From Sphingobacteriia bacterium (lineage in GTDB: Bacteria > Bacteroidota > Bacteroidia > Chitinophagales > Chitinophagaceae): a stretch of DNA of 64,000 bases. The notes under the pieces are model-generated. The model saw nothing but the letters and a program-made list of their open reading frames with translations, did not search any database and was not told the DNA's origin. Both the position numbers and the translations under genes were made by a program. The stretch lies in NCBI GenBank assembly GCA_015999745.1, contig JAECQP010000003.1, positions 36,643 to 100,642 of the forward strand, in the 5' to 3' direction. Positions 25,775-34,465 of the stretch are shown in pieces; the stretch's first letter is position 1; each line of letters opens with the position of its first letter.

Positions 25775-27193
25775 CTACATAACCGTAAACCCGCTTTCAA
25801 ACACCCTGAACCGCGCGTCCAGGTCTTTGATCAGTCTGCGCTTCACCACAGGATCTTCAATAAAACTATATTCAAGACTATTATATACCAACTGCTTAAT
25901 GGCAGCATAGGAGAAGTCTTTATATCGTTTAGCCAGCAGTACGTACTGCTCCGTCATATTGGTTCTGAGCACACCGGCATCATCGGTGCTGATCACCATG
26001 GGTACACTGAACGCTTTATATAGCAAGATTGGATGACGGCCTTCTTTTATTTTCAGAATAAACTCATTACTGACCAGGTTGATTTCAACAGTCACCTTGT
26101 TCTTAGCCATGTAGCGCAACAACTCATAGTTGTTTGCTTCATGTGCAATATCCACCCCATGCCCTATCCGGCTGGCTCTGGCAGTATGCACGGCAGCGCC
26201 AATATGCCAGGTAAGCGCTTCGGGCAGTACCAGCCCCAATGCCAGTTCTCCTGCATGCAGGGAGTTTCGGACTTTTGGGTAGCGGGTATTACAATACTTA
26301 TACATCACCATGTGCAGCCAGTAATCCTTCATGGAAGTTTCGCCATGCTCGGGTGAAACAATGTTCACCCCATCAATGATCGGGCTGAGGTCTGCAGAAA
26401 TAAAAGCCGCAACCAGGTCGCGGAACAGGGTCACAGGCTCCATGAAACGCAACACAAAGTTCTGGTAACGCATGGTAAAAAGGGAATCGTCCAATCGCAG
26501 TGTATGATGCAATTTTTCAATCAGTTCAACATTGTATTTGCGGGCATCGGCTGCGATGTTCTTTTGTACCAGGTACGTATACAAAGTATCCAGCGTTTTA
26601 AATACAGCCTCCTCGTTGCGGGTTGCCTGATAATTCCTTAAACGTTCATTCAATTGAACAAAATCCTCCACAGAAACGGTTGAGGGAATCGTTGTAAGCT
26701 GGGTTTCAATGTAACTCAGGTTTTCCCGGATAGCTCTTTGCTTCAATTCCGTTAAACCAGCTTCAAAGCTTCCGCCAATCGCTGCCCCAAACTTATCGAA
26801 AGACTCAAAAAATTGCTTATCGGATGGATAGTGCGCATCGTTGTAATCCTTCACAGACCATTTCCGGATCAACAAGTCTTTGTACAAATCCAGCGCTCCC
26901 CGGCTCTTTACGGCAGATAAGCGTTCCCAACTGCCGGTTACCGGTTGCTCCGCGGCAACAGTCATCGTGGCCGCATTCACAAAAAAATCTGCTTCAATGG
27001 CATGTGCCAGCAGCGTTTCTGCATAAACAGATCCGCCGTAATGGTGATGCAGGTCGCCTCCCTTCGGCATCCGGGAAAAGAATGCAGTCAATGCTGCATC
27101 ATTGTTCCTGATTTTTTCAAAATACTGGCTTACCGGTTGAGCATGACCAACAAAAACAACAATCCATAAAAGAAAGGAGTAGCATATTTTCAT
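25775..27193 (-). CDS. Secreted adenosine deaminase (ADGF/CECR1-like)
   Basis: A 472-residue protein. The signal peptide is MKICYSFLLWIVVFVGHAQ. The metal-binding start motif is GGDLHHHYGGSVYAETLL. Next come SLHAGELALG (catalytic Glu/His region), RIGHGVDIAHE and, near the end, STDDAGVLRTN, together the four zinc/catalytic blocks of the adenosine/AMP deaminase family. Length and signal peptide match the extracellular ADGF-like branch better than the 330-residue cytoplasmic Add. It probably deaminates extracellular or periplasmic adenosine to inosine for purine salvage. Confidence 0.9.
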   Translation of the reverse strand: MKICYSFLLWIVVFVGHAQPVSQYFEKIRNNDAALTAFFSRMPKGGDLHHHYGGSVYAETLLAHAIEADFFVNAATMTVAAEQPVTGSWERLSAVKSRGALDLYKDLLIRKWSVKDYNDAHYPSDKQFFESFDKFGAAIGGSFEAGLTELKQRAIRENLSYIETQLTTIPSTVSVEDFVQLNERLRNYQATRNEEAVFKTLDTLYTYLVQKNIAADARKYNVELIEKLHHTLRLDDSLFTMRYQNFVLRFMEPVTLFRDLVAAFISADLSPIIDGVNIVSPEHGETSMKDYWLHMVMYKYCNTRYPKVRNSLHAGELALGLVLPEALTWHIGAAVHTARASRIGHGVDIAHEANNYELLRYMAKNKVTVEINLVSNEFILKIKEGRHPILLYKAFSVPMVISTDDAGVLRTNMTEQYVLLAKRYKDFSYAAIKQLVYNSLEYSFIEDPVVKRRLIKDLDARFRVFESGFTVM

Positions 27194-27235
27194 CCCTCTA
27201 AAATAGAAAATACTTCAATCAGTTGCGGTTTGAAT

Positions 27236-27685
27236 TTAATGACCAAAAGTACTGTCAGACTCTGCCAATTGCTTCAGGGCCTGATTCATGTCCACAAAAT
27301 TCTTTCGGGTATCTTCTCCAACCTGCTTCAGAATAGCAGTACTCAGGATACCGGAAAAATCTTCACCATGAATCAGCTTCACCTGGTTGGGGGCGATTTC
27401 TTCAATGCAGAAATAATGCCGGCCATCAAACAATCCTTTTACCCATAAGCTGCCCAGCCAGGAAAAGGAATGAAATGGAACCACCTCCAGAACAATGGGT
27501 TTGAATACCATGATTTTCTCTCCGTTTTGAAGTGTATTCTTCAAACGGCCGCCCTGTTTCAATTCGCCTTCAATACTTCTGATAAATGGATTCCAATTGG
27601 GGTATCCGTTGAAGTTGGTTAGCAGCACCCATAGTTTTTCTTTGGATGCGTTGATAATAATTTCAGTTTTAATGCGCTTGTCCAT
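27236..27685 (-). CDS. SRPBCC (polyketide cyclase/START-like) domain protein
   Basis: A 149-residue single-domain protein. EIIINASKEKLWVLLTNFNG plus YPNWNPFI is the conserved N-terminal strand-helix of SRPBCC proteins, and VKLIHGEDFSGIL lies in the C-terminal sheet. These proteins bind hydrophobic ligands; the ligand here is unknown. A TAnnTTTG element sits just upstream. Confidence 0.85.
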   Translation of the reverse strand: MDKRIKTEIIINASKEKLWVLLTNFNGYPNWNPFIRSIEGELKQGGRLKNTLQNGEKIMVFKPIVLEVVPFHSFSWLGSLWVKGLFDGRHYFCIEEIAPNQVKLIHGEDFSGILSTAILKQVGEDTRKNFVDMNQALKQLAESDSTFGH

Positions 27686-27702
27686 AGTTGTAGTTTACAA
27701 GG

Positions 27703-27710
27703 CAAAACTA
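27703..27710 (-). promoter_or_regulatory. Candidate minus-7 element for the SRPBCC gene
   Basis: On the minus strand this reads TAGTTTTG, an exact TAnnTTTG match 17 bp before the ATG at 27685. A matching minus-33 TTTG is not obvious. Confidence 0.4.
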
Positions 27711-27751
27711 CTGTCGGCCTACGCCTACGTTCATTAACAATTGTAAAGAAA

Positions 27752-28330
27752 TCATTCGGCCCCCATTAATCTTTTGCGGATGCGGCTCAGCGACACAGGG
27801 GTGATACCCAAAAAAGAAGCAATCATATAATGCGGCACCCGCAACAGCAGATCGCCGTGCTCCGCTTCAAATTTCCGGTATCTTTCTTCCGGGCTGTCCA
27901 GGATGTAAGAAGAGAGGATCATTTGCGCATTCACAAAACGTTGTTCGGCAATTTTACGCGACAACGTATTCATGGCAGGAACCAATTCGTACAGTTGATG
28001 CAGTTCCTCATAATTAATCACCAGCAAATCGGCATCCTCTAATGCCTCCAGCGTTAGTATGCTGGGAACCTTTCTCAGAAAGCTGTCATAACAACTGGCA
28101 AAGAGGTTTTCCTTAAAGATAAATGCAGTGATATCTTCGCCATCTTTAGTGTAATACAAGCGTAACAATCCTTTATTGATAAAACAGACTTCCCGCGCAA
28201 TCTTCCCCTGCTCTGTTAGTTTGAATTTCTTGGGCACCTGGCGGAAAGTAAAAGCATGTTCAATCAGTTGTTTCTCCTGATTGGTAAAACGAACCAGATT
28301 GGATGCATTGGCAAAAAATTGTTCAAACAT
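27752..28330 (-). CDS. Crp/Fnr family transcriptional regulator
   Basis: A 192-residue protein. A cyclic-nucleotide-binding-like domain (residues about 20-115, including FKLTEQGKIAREVCFINKGL) is followed by a C-terminal winged helix with the recognition region VPHYMIASFLGITPVSLSRI. There are no Fnr-type Cys clusters, and the nucleotide-contact Arg-Ser pattern is not evident. Bacteroidota have many such small regulators of unknown effector. It lies 23 bp downstream of hutU on the same strand. Confidence 0.9.
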   Translation of the reverse strand: MFEQFFANASNLVRFTNQEKQLIEHAFTFRQVPKKFKLTEQGKIAREVCFINKGLLRLYYTKDGEDITAFIFKENLFASCYDSFLRKVPSILTLEALEDADLLVINYEELHQLYELVPAMNTLSRKIAEQRFVNAQMILSSYILDSPEERYRKFEAEHGDLLLRVPHYMIASFLGITPVSLSRIRKRLMGAE

Positions 28331-28353
28331 ACTTTCAGCGCTGATTTACAGGT

Positions 28354-30045
28354 TTACAATCCCAACCCAAACTTTTTGGCAGTATCCTTAGCAATTTCAT
28401 ACCCTGCATCTGCATGCCTGATCACACCCATCCCCGGGTCGTTGCGCAGTACGCGGCTGAGTCTTACGGCCGCATCATCCGTTCCGTCTGCTACAATCAC
28501 CATTCCGGCATGAATACTGTAACCCATTCCCACTCCGCCTCCATGGTGCAAAGACACCCAACTGGCGCCACCGGCCGTATTCACCAGTGCGTTGAGCACC
28601 GGCCAGTCGGCCACTGCATCGGAACCATCCAGCATAGCTTCGGTTTCGCGGTTGGGAGAAGCAACAGAACCGGTATCCAGGTGATCTCTTCCGATCACAA
28701 TGGGCGCTTTCAGTTTCCCGGTACGAACCAATTCATTAAACGCCAGTCCGGCCTTCTCTCTCTCACCCTGGCCCAGCCAGCAGATACGCGCGGGCAATCC
28801 CTGGAAAGCGATTTTTTCTTTGGCCAGTTTCAGCCAGCGCTGCAAACTTTTATTTTCGGGGAATAACTTCCCGATCACTTCGTCCGTAACGGCAATATCC
28901 TGCGGGTCACCGCTCAGGGCAGCCCAACGGAACGGGCCTTTCCCTTCGCAGAACAACGGGCGGATATAGGCCGGAACAAATCCCGGGAAATCAAAACATC
29001 TGCCAACCGGAAATGCCAGTGTTTCCGGCTGAACGGCCTTCTGCTGTTCATATTCCTGCGCCCTTGCACGGATATTGTTGCCATAATCAAAAGTAATAAC
29101 TCCTTTATCCATGAGTTGAATCATCAGTTGCACATGCAGGTACATACTTTCATAACTCAATGCAATATATCCTTCCGGATTAGCCGCCCGCATTTCATTG
29201 GCTTCCGCATTGGTTAAGGTATGAGGGATATAACCGATCAGCGGATCGTGCGCTGATGTTTGGTCGGTGAGGGTATCGGGAATAATATTTCTTTCATTCA
29301 AGCGCTGCAACAGTTGTACAGCATTGCAAAGCACACCGATGCTCCGCGCGAGTCCGGCAGCCTTATAGGCCAGCGCCTGGTCGATCGCCAGATCAATATC
29401 GGTGTATTTCTCGTTGAGGTATTTGGTTTCGATGCGTTTATCGATGCGCCATTCTTCCACTTCTGCAACCAGGGCAACGCCTTCGTTCATGGTAATGGCC
29501 AATGGCTGGGCGCCGCCCATTCCACCGAGACCCGCGGTTACATTCAGGGTTCCTTTCAGTGAGCCGCCATATTCTTTATCTGCCAGTGCTGTATAAGTTT
29601 CATAAGTGCCTTGCACAATGCTCTGGGATCCGATATAGATCCAGCTACCTGCAGTCATCTGCCCGTACATCATCAACCCTTTTTGTTCCAGTTCGGTAAA
29701 ATGTTTCCAGTTGGCCCAGTTGGGAACCAGTTGCGAGTTGGAGATCAGCACCCGCGGCGCATCTTTATGCGTTTTCAGAATACCCACCGGCTTACCGCTC
29801 TGGATCAGTAAAGACTCATCATTTTCCAGGCTTTTGAGCGAAGCGATGATCTGGTCCAGCGCCTGTATGTTCCTGGCCGCTTTACCCCTGCCGCCATAAA
29901 CAATCAGGTCTTCGGGCTTTTCGGCCACTGCCGGATCCAGGTTATTCAATAACATACGCAAAGCGGCTTCCTGTACCCAACCTTTGCAGTTTAATGTAGT
30001 TCCAACAGGTGTCTTGTATTTGGCAAAATCGTAAGTGGCAATCAT
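28354..30045 (-). CDS. hutU: Urocanate hydratase
   Basis: About 563 residues from the ATG at 30045 ([20 protein letters not shown]), which matches the family's usual start and length (about 550-560); the frame is open further upstream only by chance. NAD-binding and catalytic blocks of HutU are visible: [42 protein letters not shown], the RCF segment and [15 protein letters not shown] near the end. It hydrates urocanate to imidazolonepropionate in histidine degradation. No hutH, hutI or hutG is present in this window, so the pathway is split or the rest lies elsewhere. Confidence 0.95.
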   Translation of the reverse strand: MIATYDFAKYKTPVGTTLNCKGWVQEAALRMLLNNLDPAVAEKPEDLIVYGGRGKAARNIQALDQIIASLKSLENDESLLIQSGKPVGILKTHKDAPRVLISNSQLVPNWANWKHFTELEQKGLMMYGQMTAGSWIYIGSQSIVQGTYETYTALADKEYGGSLKGTLNVTAGLGGMGGAQPLAITMNEGVALVAEVEEWRIDKRIETKYLNEKYTDIDLAIDQALAYKAAGLARSIGVLCNAVQLLQRLNERNIIPDTLTDQTSAHDPLIGYIPHTLTNAEANEMRAANPEGYIALSYESMYLHVQLMIQLMDKGVITFDYGNNIRARAQEYEQQKAVQPETLAFPVGRCFDFPGFVPAYIRPLFCEGKGPFRWAALSGDPQDIAVTDEVIGKLFPENKSLQRWLKLAKEKIAFQGLPARICWLGQGEREKAGLAFNELVRTGKLKAPIVIGRDHLDTGSVASPNRETEAMLDGSDAVADWPVLNALVNTAGGASWVSLHHGGGVGMGYSIHAGMVIVADGTDDAAVRLSRVLRNDPGMGVIRHADAGYEIAKDTAKKFGLGL

Positions 30046-30121
30046 GTGTTGAAAATAGTGAATTTGCTGAAACTTTTCACTTCCCGGCAGGAGGGTTACA
30101 CACAAAGCCCAGAGTGTCCGT

Positions 30122-30433
30122 TCAATACACCAAATCTTCGTAAGCCGCCTGCAGTTCATTGTAGGAATGCTGGTCTTTAGCCGCTTTGGCAGCGGCCATT
30201 CCTTTTTCATACCATTCAATGGCAAGCGTCTGCTCTCCCAACTGTTCCAGCAGTTTGGCCAGATGATAATAAGAACCCACATAATCGGGCGATTCTGTCA
30301 GAATTGCTTCAAACAGTTCCCTCGCACCCGCCGTATCTCCGGCCTTGATGTATTCCAATGCCAGTGCGTGGCGCAGAAAATTATCCCTGGGGTTGGATGC
30401 CAAAAATTCCCTGATCCGGTCAATTCTGTTCAT
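30122..30433 (-). CDS. Small TPR-repeat protein
   Basis: About 103 residues from the ATG at 30433 ([20 protein letters not shown]); the frame continues upstream to 30556 but crosses the etfB promoter. Two to three tetratricopeptide units are visible: [20 protein letters not shown], then [20 protein letters not shown] and [15 protein letters not shown]. It probably mediates protein contacts in the cytoplasm. It is divergent from etfB and upstream of hutU. Confidence 0.8.
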   Translation of the reverse strand: MNRIDRIREFLASNPRDNFLRHALALEYIKAGDTAGARELFEAILTESPDYVGSYYHLAKLLEQLGEQTLAIEWYEKGMAAAKAAKDQHSYNELQAAYEDLVY

Positions 30434-30492
30434 ACAACGAAGATAGGGGCAATCTTTTTTACAGATTTGACCGAATAAAATTCTTGAAATAC

Positions 30493-30522
30493 TTTGCAGC
30501 ATTACAAACCTTACTATATTTG
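30493..30522 (+). promoter_or_regulatory. Bacteroidota-type promoter of the etfBA operon
   Basis: TTTG at 30493-30496, an 18-bp spacer, and TATATTTG at 30515-30522: both boxes match the Bacteroidota consensus exactly. The start codon follows 46 bp later at 30568. Confidence 0.75.
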
Positions 30523-30567
30523 CAATAGTTGCATAAACAACTATTTGAAACGACAAATTAAAAACAT

Positions 30568-31311
30568 ATGAAGATTTTAGTCTGTGTCAGTAAAACACCC
30601 GACACCACCTCTAAAGTTGCCTTCACCGATGGCAATACAAAATTCGACGAAGCAGGTGTTCAGTGGATCATTAACCCATACGATGAATGGTATTCGTTGG
30701 TAAGGGCCATTGAACTGAAAGAAAAAGATGCTTCCGTTGTCATTCACATGGTTACTGTTGGCGGAGCAGATACGGAGCCCATCATCCGCAAGGCGCTGGC
30801 ATTGGGTGGAGACGAAGCCATTCGCGTAAACAGCGACAGCACCGACAGTTATTACATTGCAGCACAAATTGCAGAAATAGCCAAACAGGGTGGATACGAT
30901 CTGATCTTCACCGGTAAGGAAACATTAGATTACAATGGTTCTTCCATTGGCGGCATGGTTGCTGAACTGACCGATGCACCGTATATTTCCCTGGCCACCA
31001 AATTTGACCTGGAAGGAACAACTGCCACTGTTACCCGCGAAATTGAAGGCGGTGAAGAAGTGGCAGAAGTGGCGTTGCCGGCGGTGGTAAGCTGTCAGAA
31101 AGGGATGGCCGAACAGCGGATCCCCAACATGCGTGGAATCATGGCGGCACGTACCAAACCATTGAAAGTGACAGAACCCGTAGCTGCTGATGCACTTACG
31201 GCTATTGTAAACTTTGAACTTCCTCCTGCAAAAGCAGGCGTTAAACTGGTTGATGCAGAAAATGTAGAAGAACTGGTTCGTTTGCTGCACGAAGAAGCTA
31301 AAGCCATCTAA
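30568..31311 (+). CDS. etfB: Electron transfer flavoprotein subunit beta
   Basis: A 247-residue protein of normal EtfB length. KILVCVSKTPDTTSKVAF is the conserved start. The AMP/adenine-binding region follows (VHMVTVGGADTEPIIRKALA, LIFTGKETLDYNGSSIGGMV), and LPAVVSCQKGMAEQRIPNMR is the EtfB signature. With EtfA it accepts electrons from acyl-CoA dehydrogenases. It is followed 38 bp later by etfA. Confidence 0.96.
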   Translation: MKILVCVSKTPDTTSKVAFTDGNTKFDEAGVQWIINPYDEWYSLVRAIELKEKDASVVIHMVTVGGADTEPIIRKALALGGDEAIRVNSDSTDSYYIAAQIAEIAKQGGYDLIFTGKETLDYNGSSIGGMVAELTDAPYISLATKFDLEGTTATVTREIEGGEEVAEVALPAVVSCQKGMAEQRIPNMRGIMAARTKPLKVTEPVAADALTAIVNFELPPAKAGVKLVDAENVEELVRLLHEEAKAI

Positions 31312-31349
31312 TCAATAGAAACCCAACCATTCATTCAAAATTCCGCAAT

Positions 31350-32315
31350 ATGTCCGTTTTAGTATTCATAGACCACGCTGATGGTCACGTTAAAAAATCT
31401 TCTCTCGAAGCCCTTACTTATGGCGCTAAAGTTGCCGCACAACTGGGCACATCCGCCGAAGGGCTTTTGTTGGGAACCGTAACAGAAGACCTTGCTGCGT
31501 TGGGAAAGTATGGTGTTACCAAAATTCACCAGGCAGCCAATGAAGCATTGAACAACCTCGATACACAGGTGTATGCAGCAGCCATTGCTGAAGCGGTTAC
31601 CGCCAGCGGCGCTACGGTAATCATATTCTCTCACACCCCAACCGGAAAAGCAGTTGCAGCACGTGTTTCTGCCAAACTGAAAGCCGGCCTGGTTACAGGC
31701 GCCTGTGCGTTGCCCGATACCTCTAATGGTTTTGTAGTGAAGAAAGGGGTATTCTCCGGAAAGGCATTTGCCAATGTGAGCATCAATACTGCTGTTAAAA
31801 TCATATCCCTCAATCCAAATAGTTATATGACCGTTGCGGGTGAAGGTACTGCTGCTGTTGCTCCGCTCGCGATCAGTGCAGGCGCTGCCAAAGTAAAAGT
31901 AACTGCAGTGAACAAAGTAAGCGGAGATGTGCCATTAACCGAAGCCGACATCGTTGTAAGTGGCGGACGCGGATTGAAAGGACCGGAAAACTGGGGCATC
32001 CTTTTAGACCTCGCCAAGGTACTCGGAGCAGCTACCGCGTGCAGCAGACCTGTGGGTGATGCGCATTGGAGACCGCACCACGAACACGTAGGTCAAACCG
32101 GAGTTCAGGTTGCACCTAATCTATACATTGCCGTTGGGATCTCCGGCGCCATCCAGCACCTGGCAGGTGTAAACAGGAGTAAGATCATTGTAGTGATCAA
32201 CAAAGATCCGGAAGCGCCATTCTTCAAAGCTGCCGACTATGGTATCGTAGGGGATGCGTTTGAAGTGTTGCCAAAGCTCACAGAAGCAATCAAAAAAATG
32301 AAAGCGTCTGCCTAA
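31350..32315 (+). CDS. etfA: Electron transfer flavoprotein subunit alpha
   Basis: A 321-residue protein. The N-terminal domain I ([20 protein letters not shown]) precedes the FAD-binding domain with [14 protein letters not shown] and the hallmark [20 protein letters not shown] near the C-terminus. It forms the FAD-carrying half of the ETF dimer, feeding electrons from fatty-acid and amino-acid dehydrogenases to the quinone pool. It is in an operon with etfB. Confidence 0.96.
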   Translation: MSVLVFIDHADGHVKKSSLEALTYGAKVAAQLGTSAEGLLLGTVTEDLAALGKYGVTKIHQAANEALNNLDTQVYAAAIAEAVTASGATVIIFSHTPTGKAVAARVSAKLKAGLVTGACALPDTSNGFVVKKGVFSGKAFANVSINTAVKIISLNPNSYMTVAGEGTAAVAPLAISAGAAKVKVTAVNKVSGDVPLTEADIVVSGGRGLKGPENWGILLDLAKVLGAATACSRPVGDAHWRPHHEHVGQTGVQVAPNLYIAVGISGAIQHLAGVNRSKIIVVINKDPEAPFFKAADYGIVGDAFEVLPKLTEAIKKMKASA

Positions 32316-32363
32316 GAAAAATCAATTACCCCCGTTGCGGTGTTAGGCGGGAATATTTTTACG

Positions 32364-32416
32364 CAGGGTTTATACAATTTGCAAATTCCAACTGTTGCAA
32401 TGCCGTATAAACCCTG
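32364..32416. terminator. Long hairpin between etfA and the convergent cupin gene
   Basis: CAGGGTTTATAC (32364-32375) is perfectly complementary to GTATAAACCCTG (32405-32416). The 29-nt loop begins with its own palindrome AATTTGCAAATT (32376-32387). Because it lies between two convergent genes it may act as a bidirectional terminator. There is no strong T-run (only TTCTGTTTTA on the plus side), so a mobile-repeat origin is also possible. Confidence 0.5.
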
Positions 32417-32423
32417 TTCTGTT

Positions 32424-32768
32424 TTAGCCGAGTACCACCCCGCCCTTCTCCCGGTAATCTTCTCTTACCGGGGTAAACACGTCCAGGATAAAGCAGTCGG
32501 TGATAGCCAGCCCTGCATGGGGCATATTGGAGGGAATCACAAATACCTGTCCCGGTACGAGGCGGTGTGCAACCCCATCCACCGTCAGTTCAAACTCACC
32601 CTTTAACACATAGGATACCTGTTCGTGTGGATGATGATGCATTGGCAGGGTGGCGCCCGCATCAACGGTTACATGAGAATAGGTTGCAGTGGCCGTATGA
32701 ATAAACTGGGCAGAATACCCTGCAATGAGGGATCCGGACTCAATATCGCTGATCTGGAAAAATGGCAT
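32424..32768 (-). CDS. Cupin domain protein
   Basis: A 114-residue single cupin. Motif 1 is PMHHHPHEQVSYVLKGEFEL (metal-binding His and Glu) and motif 2 is IPSNMPHAGLAI. The length suits a small sugar isomerase-like or dioxygenase-like cupin; the substrate is unknown. It is transcribed toward etfA. Confidence 0.9.
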   Translation of the reverse strand: MPFFQISDIESGSLIAGYSAQFIHTATATYSHVTVDAGATLPMHHHPHEQVSYVLKGEFELTVDGVAHRLVPGQVFVIPSNMPHAGLAITDCFILDVFTPVREDYREKGGVVLG

Positions 32769-32869
32769 AGAATTGGTTTATAGCCGCAAGTTGCTGAATT
32801 TAATTGGTTCCGAAAAACAATGCCCGGAGCATTCCGATGTGCTTTTTTTGAGTTAATTTCGTAGGCAAT

Positions 32870-33457
32870 ATGAAGAAGATAGAACTGGAAATTGTAGCGC
32901 TCTCCCACAGCATTACACAAACCCATTCCTATGCGGTTGTTTTAGGCGAGATGAATGGATTGCGCAGACTGCCGATTGTGATTGGCGGTTTTGAGGCACA
33001 GGCTATTGCCGTTGCGCTGGAACATATGCACCCCAGCCGTCCGCTCACACACGACCTCATGAAAAATTTCATGAATGCTTTTGGTGTGGAACTGCAGGAA
33101 ATCATCATCAACGATTTGCAGGAAGGAATTTTCTATTCAAAACTGGTGTGCTTTACAGACAACGATACGGTTGAAATTGACAGCCGCACCAGCGATGCGC
33201 TGGCGCTGGCAGTTCGCTTTGGCTGCCCGATCTATACCTACGAAAATATTTTAGAAAATGCCGGCATACTGATGGAAGACAGCGCCTCCCCAAAAACCGG
33301 CGGAGAAGCTATTGGCATTGAAGAAACCAGCGGCAGTAAAGATGACCTCAGCGCCATGAGTGTAGAAACATTGAATAACCTGCTCAATGAAGTGCTGGAG
33401 CAGGAAGACTATATCCGCGCCATTGCCATCAGAGACGAACTGAACAAGCGAAAATAA
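32870..33457 (+). CDS. Bifunctional nuclease family protein (DUF151) with UvrB/UvrC motif
   Basis: A 195-residue protein. The DUF151 core is clear (LRRLPIVIGGFEAQAIAVAL, RPLTHDLMKNF, IDSRTSDALALAVRFGCPIY). A C-terminal UVR-like helical hairpin (LNNLLNEVLEQEDYIRAIAI) is the architecture common in Bacteroidota. Plant and Thermotoga homologues have nuclease activity on DNA and RNA. The gene ends 1 bp before ispE. Confidence 0.9.
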   Translation: MKKIELEIVALSHSITQTHSYAVVLGEMNGLRRLPIVIGGFEAQAIAVALEHMHPSRPLTHDLMKNFMNAFGVELQEIIINDLQEGIFYSKLVCFTDNDTVEIDSRTSDALALAVRFGCPIYTYENILENAGILMEDSASPKTGGEAIGIEETSGSKDDLSAMSVETLNNLLNEVLEQEDYIRAIAIRDELNKRK

Positions 33458-33458
33458 T

Positions 33459-34280
33459 ATGGTGGTTTTCCCCAACTGCAAGATCAACCTGGGATTGCAC
33501 ATCACCGGCAAACGGGCAGATGGGTACCATGAACTGGAAACAGTATTCTATCCGGTGCAATTGAAGGATGTATTGGAAGTGGTACACGCCACAGCAGGAG
33601 AACAGGCCCATATAACATTTACCTCCTCCGGCCTGCCGATTCCCGGCGATACGGCCAACAATCTTTGCACCATAGCATATCAGCTGTTGAAAAAAGATTT
33701 CCCCGGGCTTCCTTCCATTCGAATGCACTTGCACAAAATTATTCCTATGGGCGCCGGTTTGGGGGGAGGAAGTGCCGACGGGGCTTTTGCTTTAAAATTG
33801 CTGAACGAAAAATTTCAGTTGGGGCTCAATACAGCGCAACTGATTCATTATGCCGCACTGTTGGGCAGTGATTGTCCTTTCTTCATCCTCAATCAACCCT
33901 GTTATGGAACCGGCAGAGGAGAAATCCTGACTCCAGTTCAGTTGGATCTCAGCGATTACCGGTTTGTACTGATTCACCCGGGCATCCATGTAAGTACTAA
34001 ATGGGCATTTGAGCAACTGACCCCGGCCAAAGCGCCCAGGCCCATTACAGATATTTTGCAACAACCCATAGCCGAATGGAAGCAGGAACTCCTGAACGAC
34101 TTTGAGTTCCCTATTCTCAAAGCCTATCCGGAAATTGCTGCCATTAAGCAGGCGTTATACAGCGACGGCGCCTTGTATGCCGGCATGAGCGGAAGCGGCA
34201 GCACGGTATTTGGCATTTACGCTGTAGATCAGCCGGTTGGGATTCAGCACAAGACCAGTCACCCCTGTCACATTGTTTAG
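33459..34280 (+). CDS. ispE: 4-diphosphocytidyl-2-C-methyl-D-erythritol kinase
   Basis: A 273-residue GHMP kinase. The start CKINLGLHITGKRADGYHEL carries the catalytic Lys and substrate residues. PMGAGLGGGSADGAFAL is the ATP-binding glycine loop, LGSDCPFFI contains the catalytic Asp, and YAGMSGSGSTVFGIY is the third GHMP motif. It phosphorylates CDP-ME in the non-mevalonate isoprenoid pathway. It probably shares a transcript with the upstream nuclease gene. Confidence 0.96.
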   Translation: MVVFPNCKINLGLHITGKRADGYHELETVFYPVQLKDVLEVVHATAGEQAHITFTSSGLPIPGDTANNLCTIAYQLLKKDFPGLPSIRMHLHKIIPMGAGLGGGSADGAFALKLLNEKFQLGLNTAQLIHYAALLGSDCPFFILNQPCYGTGRGEILTPVQLDLSDYRFVLIHPGIHVSTKWAFEQLTPAKAPRPITDILQQPIAEWKQELLNDFEFPILKAYPEIAAIKQALYSDGALYAGMSGSGSTVFGIYAVDQPVGIQHKTSHPCHIV

Positions 34281-34437
34281 CGAAATCCTTACACATAAGA
34301 ATTTTCACGTATTTTAATTGAAATTATTCAATATTTACCCGTATTAATTAAAATATGTTTAAAAAATAATCAAACCATTACACATTATTTTGCATTCCTG
34401 CCAAATTATTGTATTTTAGTCAAGATTGCCTGCCATA

Positions 34438-34445
34438 TATATTTG
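34438..34445 (+). promoter_or_regulatory. Candidate minus-7 element of the gltB promoter
   Basis: TATATTTG matches TAnnTTTG and ends 20 bp before the ATG at 34466. About 20 bp upstream a TTTTAG is a weak minus-33. The whole 34281-34465 gap is strongly AT-rich and contains no gene. Confidence 0.5.
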
Positions 34446-34465
34446 ATAACTCTTAATTCGGTTCT

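Noticed and set aside
25652..26023. 123-codon plus-strand frame in the gap before the adenosine deaminase 3' end
   Set aside because: Most of it is antisense to the deaminase gene; the first 40 codons in the gap show no motif or promoter.
30046..30282. N-terminal extension of hutU
   Set aside because: The extra 79 residues do not resemble the family, and the ATG at 30045 gives the standard start and length.
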